The notes: generated from the sequence alone by a model not told the origin. 26,467 bases of DNA from Deinococcus sp. (GCA_018260275.1 JAGLBK010000009.1:1-26467), one strand, 5' to 3'. Counted from the stretch's first letter, positions 10,225-18,780 are shown. Translations and numbers: made by a program.

Positions 10225-10608
10225 TCATAAGTTTCCCTGGTGTGACTGGATCAGTTGCACGACCCGGCTGCGCAGTTGCTTGCCCGAAACGGGTTTATGC
10301 ACCAGGTCGTCGGCATTGACCATCTTGGCCTGGTCACGCGTCTGGTCGTCGTCGAGGGCGGTAAGCAGCAGCACCGGAGTGTGGCGCAGCCGCTTGATTC
10401 GCTTGACCCGTGAACAGATTTCGAAGCCCGACATGAAAGGCATCTTGACATCAAGCAGCATCGCGTCGGGCGTGTGAGACTGGAGGTATTCCAGCGCCGA
10501 GCGGCCATCTTGCACGGTGATGATCTCATGTCCATCTGCCGACAGAATGACTTCCAGCATGGTGCGGATCGCCGGTTCATCATCAGCGACGAGGATCGTA
10601 TACGCCAT
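10225..10608 (-). CDS. Single-domain response regulator (REC only)
   Basis: The protein has 127 residues and consists only of a CheY-like receiver domain. The acidic pair Asp9-Asp10, phospho-acceptor Asp53 (LLDVKMP), Thr83 and Lys105 are all present, so phosphorylation should be possible. There is no output domain, so it must act by protein contact, or in a phosphorelay. The ATG ending at 10608 was chosen over a TTG two codons earlier. TATCAT lies 8 bases upstream and no Shine-Dalgarno is present. It is placed directly before the PBP gene, which suggests but does not prove a link to cell-wall synthesis. No histidine kinase gene is in the window. Confidence 0.9.
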   Translation of the reverse strand: MAYTILVADDEPAIRTMLEVILSADGHEIITVQDGRSALEYLQSHTPDAMLLDVKMPFMSGFEICSRVKRIKRLRHTPVLLLTALDDDQTRDQAKMVNADDLVHKPVSGKQLRSRVVQLIQSHQGNL

Positions 10609-10616
10609 ATACAAAG

Positions 10617-10622
10617 ATGATA
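10617..10622 (-). promoter_or_regulatory. Leaderless-type -10 hexamer of the response-regulator gene
   Basis: TATCAT lies 8 bases upstream of the ATG, with no ribosome binding site between. It would drive the response-regulator/PBP pair. Confidence 0.4.
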
Positions 10623-10690
10623 ATGCAGGACGCGAAAAATGGATGGGTTTCCGGTGACAGTCCGGCGTTGCCCACCCTTCCCGCGTGCTT

Positions 10691-10794
10691 TAGAGCAGTT
10701 TGCATAAAAAGGCCACGTTGTTTGTGGCTTTTGATGCCGAGCAGAGCGAGTGACTTTTAACGAGCAGCTGGAATAATGGAGCCGTTTGGGGCGC
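10691..10794 (+). repeat. TAGAGCA-type intergenic repeat, short copy
   Basis: It starts TAGAGCAGTTTGCATAAA, nearly the same as the start of the 21900 element (one insertion, one deletion). Its last part (CGAGTGA, then AATGGA and TTGGGGCGC, 10747-10794) matches the last part of that element at roughly 70%. The tandem-repeat middle of the 21900 copy is absent here. It lies between two minus-strand genes and carries no ORF. Confidence 0.6.
10704..10734 (-). terminator. Hairpin with T-runs on both sides, within the repeat
   Basis: AAAGGCCAC (10707-10715) pairs with GTGGCTTT (10724-10731) with one bulged G. Read on the minus strand the stem is followed by TTTTTATG, so it may terminate the TmrB-like gene that stops at 10828. 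Confidence 0.5.
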
Positions 10795-10827
10795 AGTTCC
10801 ACAAATGGCGTAATTATGAAAGCTGCT

Positions 10828-11406
10828 TTAGCGGCGGCCTCCCAGCGCCTTGAGCCAGCGCAGGGGGTCGCTGGGCGGTGGGCGCAGGTTCAGGCCCACA
10901 TGCTGCGCGATCTGCTCGGCAATGTTGTGCGGCTGCTGGTCGCCCGTGCTGATGTGGGTCGCAAACTGCTCGCCGTGAAAGTCGGCCATCCGCTGCTCGA
11001 CCTCGCTGTGGTCCCACACCGTCATGTGCGTGTCGCTCCGCTTACGCAGCCCCGCCTGCACGACTTCCGAGGGGGGCAGCAGCGTGAAGTGGTGCACCGT
11101 CATGCCCCGGTCTTTCAGGCCGCTCATGAGGCGGCGGTGCCGGGCCACGTCGGCAATGGTCACCGGAACGATCAGGGGGCCGTCGGCTTCCTTAGAAGCG
11201 TATTGCAGGGCGTCGAGCATCAGCGGAATCCACATCGGGTGTTCCTGTGACGAGCCAGTGAATTTGGGGGTCAGTTTCTTGAGGGCCGTGCCCATTTCTT
11301 CGGGGTCGAATAGAAAGCTGCCAGGAAGGCGTTCGTTCAGGGCACGTGCAACGGTCGCTTTGGCGATGCCAAAAGGGCCATTAATCCAGATGATAGGGGT
11401 ACGCAT
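10828..11406 (-). CDS. TmrB-like P-loop protein with degenerate Walker A
   Basis: The protein has 192 residues. It begins PIIWINGPFGIAKATVA, clearly the N-terminal beta strand and P-loop of the small TmrB/AAA_18 family (B. subtilis TmrB, tunicamycin resistance, has a normal GxxGxGKT loop). Here the residue before the invariant Lys16 is Ala15, not Gly, and the one after is Ala17, not Thr/Ser, although Thr18 follows. The rest (PLIVPVTIAD, a basic SGLKDRG segment and a helical C-terminus) fits a nucleotide-kinase-like fold. Nucleotide binding may be weakened. Drug resistance should not be assumed. The ATG start has TAAACT 6 bases upstream and no Shine-Dalgarno. Confidence 0.75.
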   Translation of the reverse strand: MRTPIIWINGPFGIAKATVARALNERLPGSFLFDPEEMGTALKKLTPKFTGSSQEHPMWIPLMLDALQYASKEADGPLIVPVTIADVARHRRLMSGLKDRGMTVHHFTLLPPSEVVQAGLRKRSDTHMTVWDHSEVEQRMADFHGEQFATHISTGDQQPHNIAEQIAQHVGLNLRPPPSDPLRWLKALGGRR

Positions 11407-11412
11407 ATCAGC

Positions 11413-11418
11413 AGTTTA
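11413..11418 (-). promoter_or_regulatory. Leaderless-type -10 hexamer of the TmrB-like gene
   Basis: TAAACT lies 6 bases before the ATG. No convincing -35 was found. Confidence 0.5.
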
Positions 11419-11490
11419 AAGAACGAACCCTTTCTAAATTGGCACGGGGAAGCGCCAGCGGGTCATTTCGGTGGCCCGAGCCGCAGCGAC

Positions 11491-11523
11491 ACAAAAAACG
11501 TCCCCGCCTACCAGGGGGGACGT
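11491..11523 (-). terminator. Intrinsic terminator of the Pro/Ala-rich protein gene
   Basis: ACGTCCCC (11498-11505) pairs with GGGGACGT (11516-11523). On the minus strand the stem is followed by TTTTTGTG, and the gene's stop is 18 bases upstream at 11541. Confidence 0.85.
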
Positions 11524-11540
11524 GCAAGCTTTGCGGCGTT

Positions 11541-11975
11541 TCAGTCCAGCGTAAAGTCGATCACCATAGGTTTGAGACTCGGTTTCTCAGCCTGTGGTGC
11601 TGCGGCCTGGGCGGCTGGTTCAGCAGGGGCTGGCGCGGCGACCGTGTGGTCAACGCTTGTACGGTCTGGAGTCACACTTCCTGCGGTGTCCGTAACTGAA
11701 GCCTGAACCCAGCGCGTGCCTAGGGCTGCCGGGCCAGGCGGAGGTGCCGGATTAGCAGGTGCTGAAGTGGCAGGTTGTGAGGGGTCGGGTTGTGGGGTTT
11801 CAGGAACCTGTGGAGCAGCACTGGCCGAGCGGTAAGCCGCGTGCAAAATCGTATCGACGTCAAGCTCGGTCAGCAGCCCTTTCTTTTCCAGGGTACTCAG
11901 GATCGCCAGGGCCAGCTTACGGGCGTGTTCTGCCTCGTTGCGTGGCGGAGGCGTGGGCGTGGGGCCATTGGTCAT
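11541..11975 (-). CDS. Uncharacterised Pro/Ala-rich protein with N-terminal helical motif
   Basis: I do not recognise this 144-residue protein. The chosen ATG (ending 11975) has TACCCT 6 bases upstream; the frame is open to 12203, but that part runs through terminator hairpins and is not credible protein. After a short Pro-rich start, residues 14-50 form one likely amphipathic helical unit (ARKLALAILSTLEKKGLL followed by an acidic segment). The middle (52-130) is a disordered Pro/Ala/Gln/Thr linker. The end (KPSLKPMVIDFTLD) is compact and acidic, possibly a binding tail. No signal peptide or membrane segment is seen. A clean promoter and strong terminator support a real monocistronic gene. 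Confidence 0.7.
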   Translation of the reverse strand: MTNGPTPTPPPRNEAEHARKLALAILSTLEKKGLLTELDVDTILHAAYRSASAAPQVPETPQPDPSQPATSAPANPAPPPGPAALGTRWVQASVTDTAGSVTPDRTSVDHTVAAPAPAEPAAQAAAPQAEKPSLKPMVIDFTLD

Positions 11976-11981
11976 GGCTTC

Positions 11982-11987
11982 AGGGTA
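11982..11987 (-). promoter_or_regulatory. Leaderless-type -10 hexamer of the Pro/Ala-rich protein gene
   Basis: TACCCT lies 6 bases before the ATG and helps fix the start at 11975. Confidence 0.5.
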
Positions 11988-12073
11988 GCGCGGCATTCCC
12001 TTGAGCGCATCAACTTCTGGCGCCAGTCTCTGTGACTTGTGAGCTGGGCAGCGGGCGTGCAGTCTACGCCCCT

Positions 12074-12143
12074 TAGAGCAGTTCTCCGAATCATGGGGAC
12101 GTCGGAAAAACACCGCCGCCCCCATCGTTCTACGTCCTGCTCT
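12074..12143. repeat. Nested inverted repeat with AGAGCAG ends
   Basis: AGAGCAG (12074-12080) pairs with CTGCTCT (12137-12143). Inside it, ATGGGG pairs with CCCCAT around a 20-base loop. The outer sequence TAGAGCAGTTC resembles the ends of the 10691 and 21900 elements, so this may be a third, reduced member. Confidence 0.4.
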
Positions 12144-12166
12144 TTCTTTTTCACTCGTTCCACTCG

Positions 12167-12213
12167 GCAAAAAGATGATAAAAAGAGCACCATCTTTTTG
12201 CAAAATGCTCTTT
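12167..12213 (-). terminator. Terminator of the acyl-CoA ligase gene with two mutually exclusive hairpins
   Basis: Just past the stop at 12216, on the minus strand, AAAGAGCA (12213-12206) pairs with TGCTCTTT (12189-12182) and is followed by TTATC, an intrinsic terminator. An overlapping 11-bp perfect stem, GCAAAAAGATG with CATCTTTTTGC (12201-12191 with 12177-12167), competes with it. Another AAAGAGCA lies further on (12145-12138). Confidence 0.7.
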
Positions 12214-12215
12214 CT

Positions 12216-14006
12216 TCAGGCGCTTGGCGTTTCGCCCACGGCAGGTGGCCCGGCCAGGGTCTCTTTGGCGAGCGCTTCGGCGTGGGCCGCGGCAAATCTT
12301 TCACTGGCTTCTTGGGCCAGTTGACGGCGCAGAATTTTCAAAACGGCTGTTTTAGGCAGCACGTCCCGGAATTCCACGGTGCGCGGCACTTTATACGGAC
12401 TCAGTTCCGTGCGGCAAAAGTCGCGGATGTCCTTCTCGGTCACGCTCTGGCCGGGTTTAAGAACCACCACAGCATGAACGCTTTCGCCCCGGTACAGATC
12501 GGGCACACCGACGGCGGCGGCTTCGAGCACCGCCGGGTGTTTCATCAGCACTTCCTCGACTTCACGCGGATAGATATTGTGCCCGCCGCTGATGATGAGG
12601 TCTTTCTTGCGGTCCACGATCCGGAAAAAGCCGCGTTCGTCCACCGTGGCGATGTCGCCAGTCTTGAGCCACAGCTGTCCGAAAGCCTCGGTCAGTACTT
12701 TGGCCGTCTCCTCGGGGCTTTGCCAGTAGCCTTTCATGACCATAGGGCCGCTGACCCACAGTTCGCCGGGTTCGCCCTGGGCCGCCTGAGTCTGGTCGTC
12801 TTGCATGATAACCGCGTCCACGCCCGGCAGCGGAAGCCCGATGCTGCCCTCCTGCTGCTCACCGAAGATCGGGTTGACGTGGGTGATCGGGCTGGCCTCG
12901 GTCAGGCCGTAGCCCTCGACCAGATTGGCGCCTTTAGTGATCCACTTGAACTTGTTGGCGGTTTCCAGCATCAGGGACGCGCTGCCACTGAGACAGGCGC
13001 GAATGCTGCTGAGGTCGTAATTCGGCGTCAGGGGACTGTTGTTGATCGCGTTGTACAGGGTCGGCACACCGGGAAACAGGGTGACTTTGTACTTCTGAAT
13101 CTCTTCGAGCACCATTTTCAGGTCGCGGGCATCGGGCACCAGGATCATGTTGGCCCCGATCAGAAGGCTGATGTTCATGGCGACGGTCATCCCGTAGACG
13201 TGGAAAAAAGGAATGGCCGCCATCGTCTTTTCTTCGCCCTGGCGCACGTCGCTCATCCAGGCGCGGGCCTGTTCGCAGTTGGAGACCAGATTTTTATGCG
13301 TCAGCATCGCGCCCTTGGGCACGCCGGTCGTTCCCCCGGTGTACTGGAGCATGGCGACGTCGTCCGGGTGCAGTTCGACCGAGCGCGGAAAAGGCGTCTG
13401 CGACTCGATGACCGCCTTGTACGGCAGCACGCCGCCACTGTAGTCCACCTTGACCCAGGTGCCGTCCTTGCGGGCCTTGACCGGGTACAGCATATTCTTG
13501 GGAAAAGGCAGCGCGTCCTGAATTCCGGTGACCAGCACGCGCTTGACCGGCACACGGTCCTTGATTTCCAGGTAGCGCGGGTAGAACGTGTCGAGAATGA
13601 TCAGGGTTTCGCTCTGGGAGTCGATCAGCTGATGCTCCAGCTCGTGCGCGGTGTACAGCGGGCTGGTGTTGACGACCAGTGCCCCGGCATTCAGGATGCC
13701 GAAAAACGAGGTCACGAACTGCGGGCAGTTGGGCAGCATCACCGAAACGCGGTCGCCCGGTTTCACGCCCATTTTCTGAAGGGCCGCCGCCAGACGCAGC
13801 GAGTCGTTTTGCAGGGCCTGATACGACGTTTCGCCGCCGATAAAGGTCATGGCGGTGTGGCGTGGATAGCGCGTGACAGAGTCCTGAAGCATCTGAACAA
13901 GTGTCCGGTTGGTCGGAATAAATTCCTGTGGCACCGTCTGTTCGTAGTGCTCGGTCCAGGGGCGTGGCAGGTGACCAGGGATGGCGGGCAGATTGGCTGA
14001 GGTCAT
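12216..14006 (-). CDS. fadD: Long-chain fatty-acid-CoA ligase (FadD-type AMP-binding enzyme)
   Basis: The protein has 596 residues from the ATG ending at 14006, which has AAAGGAG 3 bases upstream; the 21 codons further upstream lack support. The adenylate-forming motifs are in order: YTGGTTGVPKG at 222-232, GYGLTE at 365-370, TGD at 449-451 and the hinge segment RIVDRKKDLIISGG at 462-475. The C-terminal catalytic Lys is kept at 557 in KTAVLKILRR, where most relatives have S-G-K. It activates long-chain fatty acids to acyl-CoA through an acyl-adenylate, for beta-oxidation or lipid synthesis. The closest functional type is judged from length and motif set only. A TATACT -10 lies about 65 bases upstream, and a CRP-like repeat is a further 100 bases up. 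Confidence 0.92.
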   Translation of the reverse strand: MTSANLPAIPGHLPRPWTEHYEQTVPQEFIPTNRTLVQMLQDSVTRYPRHTAMTFIGGETSYQALQNDSLRLAAALQKMGVKPGDRVSVMLPNCPQFVTSFFGILNAGALVVNTSPLYTAHELEHQLIDSQSETLIILDTFYPRYLEIKDRVPVKRVLVTGIQDALPFPKNMLYPVKARKDGTWVKVDYSGGVLPYKAVIESQTPFPRSVELHPDDVAMLQYTGGTTGVPKGAMLTHKNLVSNCEQARAWMSDVRQGEEKTMAAIPFFHVYGMTVAMNISLLIGANMILVPDARDLKMVLEEIQKYKVTLFPGVPTLYNAINNSPLTPNYDLSSIRACLSGSASLMLETANKFKWITKGANLVEGYGLTEASPITHVNPIFGEQQEGSIGLPLPGVDAVIMQDDQTQAAQGEPGELWVSGPMVMKGYWQSPEETAKVLTEAFGQLWLKTGDIATVDERGFFRIVDRKKDLIISGGHNIYPREVEEVLMKHPAVLEAAAVGVPDLYRGESVHAVVVLKPGQSVTEKDIRDFCRTELSPYKVPRTVEFRDVLPKTAVLKILRRQLAQEASERFAAAHAEALAKETLAGPPAVGETPSA

Positions 14007-14071
14007 AAACTCCTTTAAATCGGTCTGGCAGGGACCACGACGGGCCACCGATTGCTGTTGAAATTGCACTC

Positions 14072-14098
14072 AGTATAAACATGAGACGACCTGGTCAT
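14072..14098 (-). promoter_or_regulatory. Promoter and possible operator of the acyl-CoA ligase gene
   Basis: The -10 TATACT (14077-14072) has a weak -35-like ATGACC 15 bases upstream. A small perfect palindrome GACCAGGTC (14096-14088) lies between them and could bind a repressor, for example a TetR-type FadR; that is speculative. Confidence 0.45.
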
Positions 14099-14140
14099 CT
14101 TTCGGTCAGATACATAGGTCTGCCACTGCTTCAGCACACC

Positions 14141-14192
14141 CCCTAAGAAACAAAAATTTCACGGACAGGATAAATCGTGAAATAATTCACTT
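14141..14192 (+). repeat. CRP-like three-half-site repeat, copy A
   Basis: TTTCACG (14157-14163), 12 bases, CGTGAAA (14176-14182), then TCAC (14187-14190), so the core is GTGA-AATAAT-TCAC. It is 41/52 identical without gaps to copy C at 24197. It lies between the YbjN-family terminator and the acyl-CoA ligase promoter, about 135 bases before the ligase ATG. Confidence 0.8.
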
Positions 14193-14209
14193 GAAGAGCT
14201 TAAAGAAGA

Positions 14210-14227
14210 GGCGGAACCGAGTCCGCC
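14210..14227 (-). terminator. Intrinsic terminator of the YbjN-family gene
   Basis: GGCGGA (14210-14215) pairs with TCCGCC (14222-14227), and A/T-rich flanks TTAAAG and CTTTAA extend the stem. On the minus strand TCTTCTTTAA follows. It begins next to the stop codon at 14235. Confidence 0.65.
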
Positions 14228-14234
14228 CGTTCCT

Positions 14235-14696
14235 TTAAGCCTGGGGCTGCTGAAGCTGGGGGCCGCTGGCAGGCACGAAGCCTTCGAGCGTGGCGTAGTC
14301 GTCTTGGAAGTGCATCAGCACGCCGCCGAACAGCGTGTCGAAGGTTTCCTGGGGCATTTCGGCCAGGGTGGGGTAGAAGCCCACGTATTCCAGCCAGACG
14401 TTGCCGTCGGCGTCGATGCTGCGGGCAAAGGCGCGTTCGCGGTTGCGGTCGTTGAGCAGCATGGCGACTTCATTGCGGCGATCAAGGTAGGTCTTCTGGG
14501 TCACGCAGGTGACTTCCAGGCGGCTAGTGTTGTTCGGGCCGTCGTTGACGCTCACCAGCACGGCGGCGTCGCCCATCTCGAAGCGCCAGCCCATGCGGAT
14601 AAAGCGCTGACCGTTGTTTTCTTCCATATCCAGCTGGACTTCCTTGTCCTTCAGGTACTTGGCGAGCGTGTCCAGCGTTAAAAGTGCAGTTTCCAT
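14235..14696 (-). CDS. YbjN-domain protein
   Basis: The protein has 153 residues. The ATG ending at 14696 has AGGAGG 7 bases upstream, which fixes the start 11 codons inside the open frame. It shows the YbjN / type III secretion chaperone-like pattern: an N-terminal helix (LDTLAKYLKDKEVQLDM), a strand-rich middle (RFIRMGWRFEM, AVLVSVND, LEVTCVTQKTYLD), a RNEVAMLLNDRNRE helix, then WLEYVGFYPTLAEMPQETFDTLFGGVL. Members are cytoplasmic and thought to act in stress or protein-folding regulation, with no catalytic residues. A Gln-rich end (GPQLQQPQA) follows. It has its own promoter and terminator. The family call is good; the function is unknown. Confidence 0.78.
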   Translation of the reverse strand: METALLTLDTLAKYLKDKEVQLDMEENNGQRFIRMGWRFEMGDAAVLVSVNDGPNNTSRLEVTCVTQKTYLDRRNEVAMLLNDRNRERAFARSIDADGNVWLEYVGFYPTLAEMPQETFDTLFGGVLMHFQDDYATLEGFVPASGPQLQQPQA

Positions 14697-14771
14697 ATCA
14701 TTTCCTCCTGATGGTGTTGAACCGGTCACGTCCTCTGGGGGCGGCGTTCCGGTGTGATGAAGACCTGAACA

Positions 14772-14780
14772 ATTCTAACA
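14772..14780 (-). promoter_or_regulatory. Extended -10 promoter of the YbjN-family gene
   Basis: TGTTAGAAT on the minus strand combines an extended TGn element with TAGAAT, about 75 bases before the ATG. No good -35 is present, as is usual for extended -10 promoters. Confidence 0.5.
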
Positions 14781-14827
14781 CCGTGGCACTCAAGGCACCT
14801 GCTCTTGCTCGGGCCCCCCGGCGAGGG

Positions 14828-15223
14828 TTAAGGCCGGGACAATACGCTGATGGTGACCGGCGCGACCCCCTGCGACAGGATGCCCAGTGCCCGCGCCGCT
14901 GTGGCCGAGAGGTCCAGAATCCGCTCACGGCTGCCGAACGGCCCCCGGTCGTTGATTCTGACGACGATACTGCGCCCCGTTTTGCTGCTTCGCACGCTGA
15001 TCCAGCTGCCCAGCGGCAGGGTGCGGTGCGCCGCCGTCATGCGCGAGCCGCCGTCGAAGCATCCCGGATAATAGACCGCGTACCCGCGCTGATAGACCCC
15101 CCGTTCCGGTGTGGCCGGAATAGTGCTCGCCGTGACCCGCGCCGCCCCCGCCGTGGGCAGGAGCATTCCCAGTGGTAGGACCAGCAAAGCCAGGAGCGCT
15201 GGGGCCAGGGCGGCGGCTTTCAC
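14828..15223 (-). CDS. RlpA-like double-psi beta-barrel secreted protein
   Basis: The protein has 131 residues and a GTG start that overlaps the stop of the peptidase gene by 4 bases (GTGA), so translation is coupled. Residues 1-28 are a signal peptide (LLALLVLPLGMLL then a small-residue AGAA end). The barrel carries the RlpA signatures: AVYYPGCFDGGSRMTAAHRTLPLG, SKTGRSIVVRINDRGPF with the catalytic-type Asp in NDRGPF, and ILDLSATAARALGI. In Gram-negatives RlpA cleaves denuded glycan strands; smaller homologues without a SPOR domain, such as this one, are common and their activity is less clear. The expected site is the cell envelope. Confidence 0.88.
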   Translation of the reverse strand: MKAAALAPALLALLVLPLGMLLPTAGAARVTASTIPATPERGVYQRGYAVYYPGCFDGGSRMTAAHRTLPLGSWISVRSSKTGRSIVVRINDRGPFGSRERILDLSATAARALGILSQGVAPVTISVLSRP

Positions 15224-16269
15224 ACCGACTCCTTGGGCGCGTGGCTGAGAATTTCGTAGCCGTCCTCCGTGACCAGCAGCAGGTCCTCAATGCGTACGCC
15301 ACCGACGCCCGGCAGGTACGCCCCCGGCTCGATGGTAATGATCATGCCGGGCTGCAACACGTCCTCACTGACGCCGCGTAGACCCGGGGCCTCGTGAACT
15401 TCCAGGCCCACGCCGTGCCCCAGTGAGTGCGAGAACGCCTCGGCCAGGCCGTGCCCGGCCAGCACGTCTCGGGCGACCCGGTCCAGGTCCGCCGCCCGCA
15501 GGCCGGGCCGCACCGCCCTGATCGCGGTTTCCTCGGCCTCCAGCACGGCCCCGTACACGCGCCTCATCTCGGCGCTGGGCGTACCGACGGCCACCGTGCG
15601 GGTCATGTCCGAGTTGTAGCCCCCCAGGCGCGCCCCCATATCCACCGTCACGAGGTCGCCGTCCTCGATCACTTTGGCGGAGGCCGACCCGTGCGGCATC
15701 GCGCCGCGCACGCCACTGGCGACGATGGTCTCGAAGGCCGCCTCAGCTCCGGCCCAGCGCAGACGCAGTTCGATTTCCAGGGCCACATCCAGTTCCCGCA
15801 CTCCGGCGCGGATCAGGGGCCTGACCTCCTCGAAGGTCCGGTCGGCGAGGTCCTGCGCGGCGCGGATGGCCCCGATTTCCTCCTGACTTTTGATGGCCCG
15901 CAGCTCCTGAATCAGCCCGTGGACCGGCACCAGCGTGGCGGCGGACCAGTGTTTTTGCAGCTCCTGCAACCCGGCCACCGTCAGGCTGTCGGCCTCGAAG
16001 CCGATGCGCCCGCCGCCCAGCATTCCCGCCGCGTGGCTGTACGTTTCGGGGGGCCGCGCGATGACCTGTGGCAGGCCCGATTCCTCCTGCGCCTGCACGG
16101 TGTAGCGGGCGTCGGTGTACAGCGTAGCGCCGTCGGCGGTCACCAGGACCTTGCCGTCTTTCGGACTGGTGAAGCCGGAAAGCGCCCGCACGTTGGCCGG
16201 GTCGCTGACCCATAGCGCGTCGATTCCCGCGCGGGTCATGGCCCGGCGCAGCTGATCTAATCTGGACAT
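15220..16269 (-). CDS. Xaa-Pro aminopeptidase / M24 metallopeptidase
   Basis: The protein has 349 residues from the ATG ending at 16269; the 23 codons before it lack support. An N-terminal creatinase-like domain (1-125) is followed by the pita-bread domain with all five metal ligands: Asp210, Asp221, His285, Glu314 and Glu328. The HGVGLEVHE segment and the substrate-binding His near 193 (MPHG) are typical of PepQ/PepP-like enzymes. It should remove N-terminal residues before Pro, or split X-Pro dipeptides, in the cytoplasm. Length fits the short PepQ type better than classical PepP. TACCCT lies 7 bases before the ATG. Confidence 0.9.
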   Translation of the reverse strand: MSRLDQLRRAMTRAGIDALWVSDPANVRALSGFTSPKDGKVLVTADGATLYTDARYTVQAQEESGLPQVIARPPETYSHAAGMLGGGRIGFEADSLTVAGLQELQKHWSAATLVPVHGLIQELRAIKSQEEIGAIRAAQDLADRTFEEVRPLIRAGVRELDVALEIELRLRWAGAEAAFETIVASGVRGAMPHGSASAKVIEDGDLVTVDMGARLGGYNSDMTRTVAVGTPSAEMRRVYGAVLEAEETAIRAVRPGLRAADLDRVARDVLAGHGLAEAFSHSLGHGVGLEVHEAPGLRGVSEDVLQPGMIITIEPGAYLPGVGGVRIEDLLLVTEDGYEILSHAPKESV

Positions 16270-16276
16270 AACGGCC

Positions 16277-16282
16277 AGGGTA
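16277..16282 (-). promoter_or_regulatory. Leaderless-type -10 hexamer of the Xaa-Pro peptidase gene
   Basis: TACCCT lies 7 bases before the ATG and would drive the peptidase/RlpA pair. Confidence 0.5.
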
Positions 16283-16483
16283 GCAGATCGGCTTTTTGGC
16301 TTCTGTGCTGCGCGGGTCGGCCCCGTTTGCCAGTCCATTCTGTCAGGCCAGTCCTCTAGGCCATCTGGCTGAGCCTTCCTCCGGCACCTGGCGCATGTGT
16401 TCTGGCCCCGCCCGGCGGCATGCTGGGGCCAACCGCGCCACCAAGGGCTGCCCGGACTGGCAGCGGCGCGTCACGGAGTCGCT

Positions 16484-16657
16484 ATGAATCCCTACTTTTC
16501 CCGACTGGCCGAGGAGCGGGCGCAGCACCTGCGTGAAGAGGCGTCGCAGGGTGCGGCGGCCAGAGCTTGCCGTCTGAAGTCTGTCGCCTCACTGTCACCG
16601 TTGTCTGCCCGGCTCTTCCTGTTGCTGCGCCTGGCCCGCCTGTTTCAGCTGGCCTAA
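16484..16657 (+). CDS. Small basic leucine/arginine-rich ORF (57 aa)
   Basis: The ORF runs from an ATG with GGAG 5 bases upstream. The first part (NPYFSRLAEERAQHLREEAS) is a charged helix, and the end is hydrophobic and basic (SARLFLLLRLARLFQLA), perhaps membrane-associated. I recognise no family. Support comes from the ribosome binding site, plausible composition and a terminator on the same strand 95 bases downstream, with no other plus-strand gene to explain it. It could instead be part of a non-coding RNA. Confidence 0.45.
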   Translation: MNPYFSRLAEERAQHLREEASQGAAARACRLKSVASLSPLSARLFLLLRLARLFQLA

Positions 16658-16674
16658 CAGACGGTTGGTCTAAG

Positions 16675-16731
16675 GGTCAAAGAGTCGACGTGTCTAAGGG
16701 CAAAAACGGCTCAGGCTCAAGGGCCTGCGAC
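16675..16731 (+). repeat. 57-bp dispersed repeat, copy 1
   Basis: It matches 24003-24059 at 44 of 57 positions with no gaps; both begin GGTCAAAG and share GTCTAAGG and AAGGG. It lies in the presumed 3' region of the small plus-strand transcript. GTCTAAGGG also occurs just before it (16668-16676). Confidence 0.75.
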
Positions 16732-16749
16732 GAGTCTTTGTTCAACTTC

Positions 16750-16787
16750 GCCCCCCCAATGCCCTCCAGCTCGGGGGGCTTTATTTA
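16750..16787 (+). terminator. Plus-strand intrinsic terminator facing uvrC
   Basis: GCCCCCC (16750-16756) pairs with GGGGGGC (16773-16779), followed by TTTATTTATG. It has no U-tract on the minus strand, so it serves a plus-strand transcript running toward uvrC. Confidence 0.75.
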
Positions 16788-16790
16788 TGG

Positions 16791-18641
<1,851 letters not shown>

Positions 18642-18646
18642 GCCCT

Positions 18647-18652
18647 AGCATA
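18647..18652 (-). promoter_or_regulatory. Leaderless-type -10 hexamer of uvrC
   Basis: TATGCT lies 5 bases before the GTG start. TTTGTG about 16 bases further upstream is a poor -35. Confidence 0.45.
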
Positions 18653-18708
18653 GGCGATGCCCGCCCTGCACAAAGTAAACCTGTGCGTCTGGAGACATGA
18701 GCCGGAGA

Positions 18709-18753
18709 GAACCAAAATTTCACGACCTAGGAAAATCGTGAAACTATTCACTT
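18709..18753 (+). repeat. CRP-like three-half-site repeat, copy B
   Basis: TTTCACG (18718-18724), 12 bases, CGTGAAA (18737-18743), then TCAC (18748-18751), giving GTGA-AACTAT-TCAC. The spacing is identical to copies A and C. It lies between uvrC and the oxidoreductase stop. Confidence 0.78.
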
Positions 18754-18780
18754 AATCTGCAGGGGATTCGAGTGCAGTGT

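Noticed and set aside
11976..12203. N-terminal extension of the Pro/Ala-rich protein to 12203
   Set aside because: The region contains the acyl-CoA ligase terminator hairpins and inverted repeats, and a -10 hexamer lies directly before the ATG at 11975.
12039..14000. 653-codon plus-strand open frame opposite the acyl-CoA ligase gene
   Set aside because: It lies antisense to a gene with complete AMP-binding motifs. Its His/Gln/Gly/Asp/Arg composition is typical of antisense frames in high-GC DNA, and it has no family motifs.
18642..18780. Radiation/desiccation response motif (TTATGT-N5-ACATAA type) before uvrC
   Set aside because: No such 17-bp palindrome is present in the uvrC upstream gap; the palindromic motif there is the CRP-like TTTCACG/CGTGAAA type.
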